This document shows positions 5,489 to 5,912 of a stretch of 5,912 bases of DNA, piece by piece. Source of the DNA: DATJGR01 sp032124855 (GTDB lineage: Bacteria; Pseudomonadota; Gammaproteobacteria; Pseudomonadales; Azotimanducaceae). The notes beneath the pieces were generated by a model, which saw only the letters and a program-made list of their open reading frames with translations, was not told where the DNA came from and made no database searches. The DNA lies in contig JAQBCT010000425.1 of assembly GCA_032124855.1 (NCBI GenBank), forward strand, positions 1 to 5,912, read 5' to 3'. How positions within the stretch are numbered: the stretch's first letter is position 1; each line of letters opens with the position of its first letter. A program made the position numbers and the translations under genes.

Positions 5489-5912
5489 ATGGCTACACAA
5501 ACGGTACCGCTCTCGGGGCTTGCTCGACGGCTGGTTGAAGACGGTATCCTGGACTCGGATACTGCCCAGACCGCCAGCGATGACGCACGCAAAGCCGGCA
5601 TGGCTTTCGTCAGTTATCTGATTCGTCACGAACTCGCCAATCCTCGCTCCATCGCTACCTCGGCCTCCGAGGAATTCGGCGTGCCCATTATCGATCTCGC
5701 CGCGTTCGACCTCGAGGCCATCCCCAAGGACCTGGTCAAAGAAAAGCTGATCCGTCAGCACAACGCGTTGCCGCTGATTCGCCGTGGCGTGCGACTGTTC
5801 GTGGCCGTCTCCGACCCGACGAATCTGCAGGCGCTGGATGAAATCAAATTTCACACCGGCATCAATACCGAGCCGATCCTGGTGGAGGAGGACAAACTCT
5901 CCGCGATCATCG
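5489..5912 (+). CDS. pilB: Type IV pilus assembly ATPase PilB (partial, N-terminal 141 residues)
   Basis: PilB is the cytoplasmic hexameric ATPase that drives pilin polymerisation through PilC. Only the N-terminal regulatory region (T2SSE_N/MshEN type) is inside the window; the Walker A and B boxes of the ATPase core would lie beyond the right edge. The sequence follows Pseudomonas PilB closely: PLSGLARRLVEDGILD (residues 7-22), EEFGVPIIDL (61-70), IPKDLVKEKLIRQHNALPLI (78-97), LFVAVSDPTN (103-112) and TEPILVEEDKL (127-137). ATG 5489 is the only standard in-frame start nearby. Its Shine-Dalgarno AAGGA at 5471-5475 is 13 nt away, rather far, which may mean modest translation. No convincing sigma-70 or sigma-54 promoter was found immediately upstream. 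The gene is divergent from pilA, as in Pseudomonas. Confidence 0.96.
   Translation, partial: MATQTVPLSGLARRLVEDGILDSDTAQTASDDARKAGMAFVSYLIRHELANPRSIATSASEEFGVPIIDLAAFDLEAIPKDLVKEKLIRQHNALPLIRRGVRLFVAVSDPTNLQALDEIKFHTGINTEPILVEEDKLSAII

Overview
This window looks like the chromosome of a GC-rich gammaproteobacterium. The evidence is the gene content (single-chain AceE, AmpD, NadC, PilB, type IVa pilins, a TfpZ-type accessory protein) and the gene order. From general knowledge, E. coli and Pseudomonas aeruginosa also keep aceE, ampD, nadC, a prepilin gene and the pilB/hofB ATPase gene close together. P. aeruginosa also has a tRNA-Thr gene beside pilA. I cannot name the genus from the sequence alone. 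Nothing looks phage-derived, there is no insertion sequence and there is no CRISPR array.

Layout. Bases 1-2303 read leftward: ampD (GTG start at 2303), then a ROK-family sugar kinase of the Mak type beginning 3 nt after the ampD stop, then the first 272 codons of aceE, which runs off the left edge. A 60-bp divergent gap separates ampD from nadC (2364-3215, rightward). tfpZ (3222-3956) follows nadC after 6 nt. A tRNA-Thr(CGU) gene lies on the other strand at 3965-4040, its 3' end 8 nt from the tfpZ stop. Two type IV prepilin genes follow on the minus strand: a small one (4108-4500) downstream of a larger one (4586-5074), with a strong intrinsic terminator between them. A 414-bp control region (5075-5488) separates the pilins from the start of pilB (5489 to the right edge, partial).

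How the parts work together. The right half is a type IV pilus locus. PilB powers pilus extension, the larger pilin is the likely fibre subunit, the smaller is a second or minor pilin, and TfpZ is a membrane accessory protein for pilin assembly. The control region contains a near-consensus sigma-54 (RpoN) promoter aimed at the larger pilin, an IHF-like site about 60 bp upstream of it, and a PilR-like half-site further upstream. This is the layout expected for PilS/PilR-controlled pilin expression. The terminator between the pilins should make the second pilin depend on readthrough. The left half is housekeeping: acetyl-CoA production (AceE), hexose phosphorylation (Mak-like), peptidoglycan recycling (AmpD) and NAD synthesis (NadC).

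I saw no wholly unknown system. The most informative parts are the pilin control region, the unusual features of the two pilins, and the position of tfpZ outside the pilB to tRNA-Thr interval.
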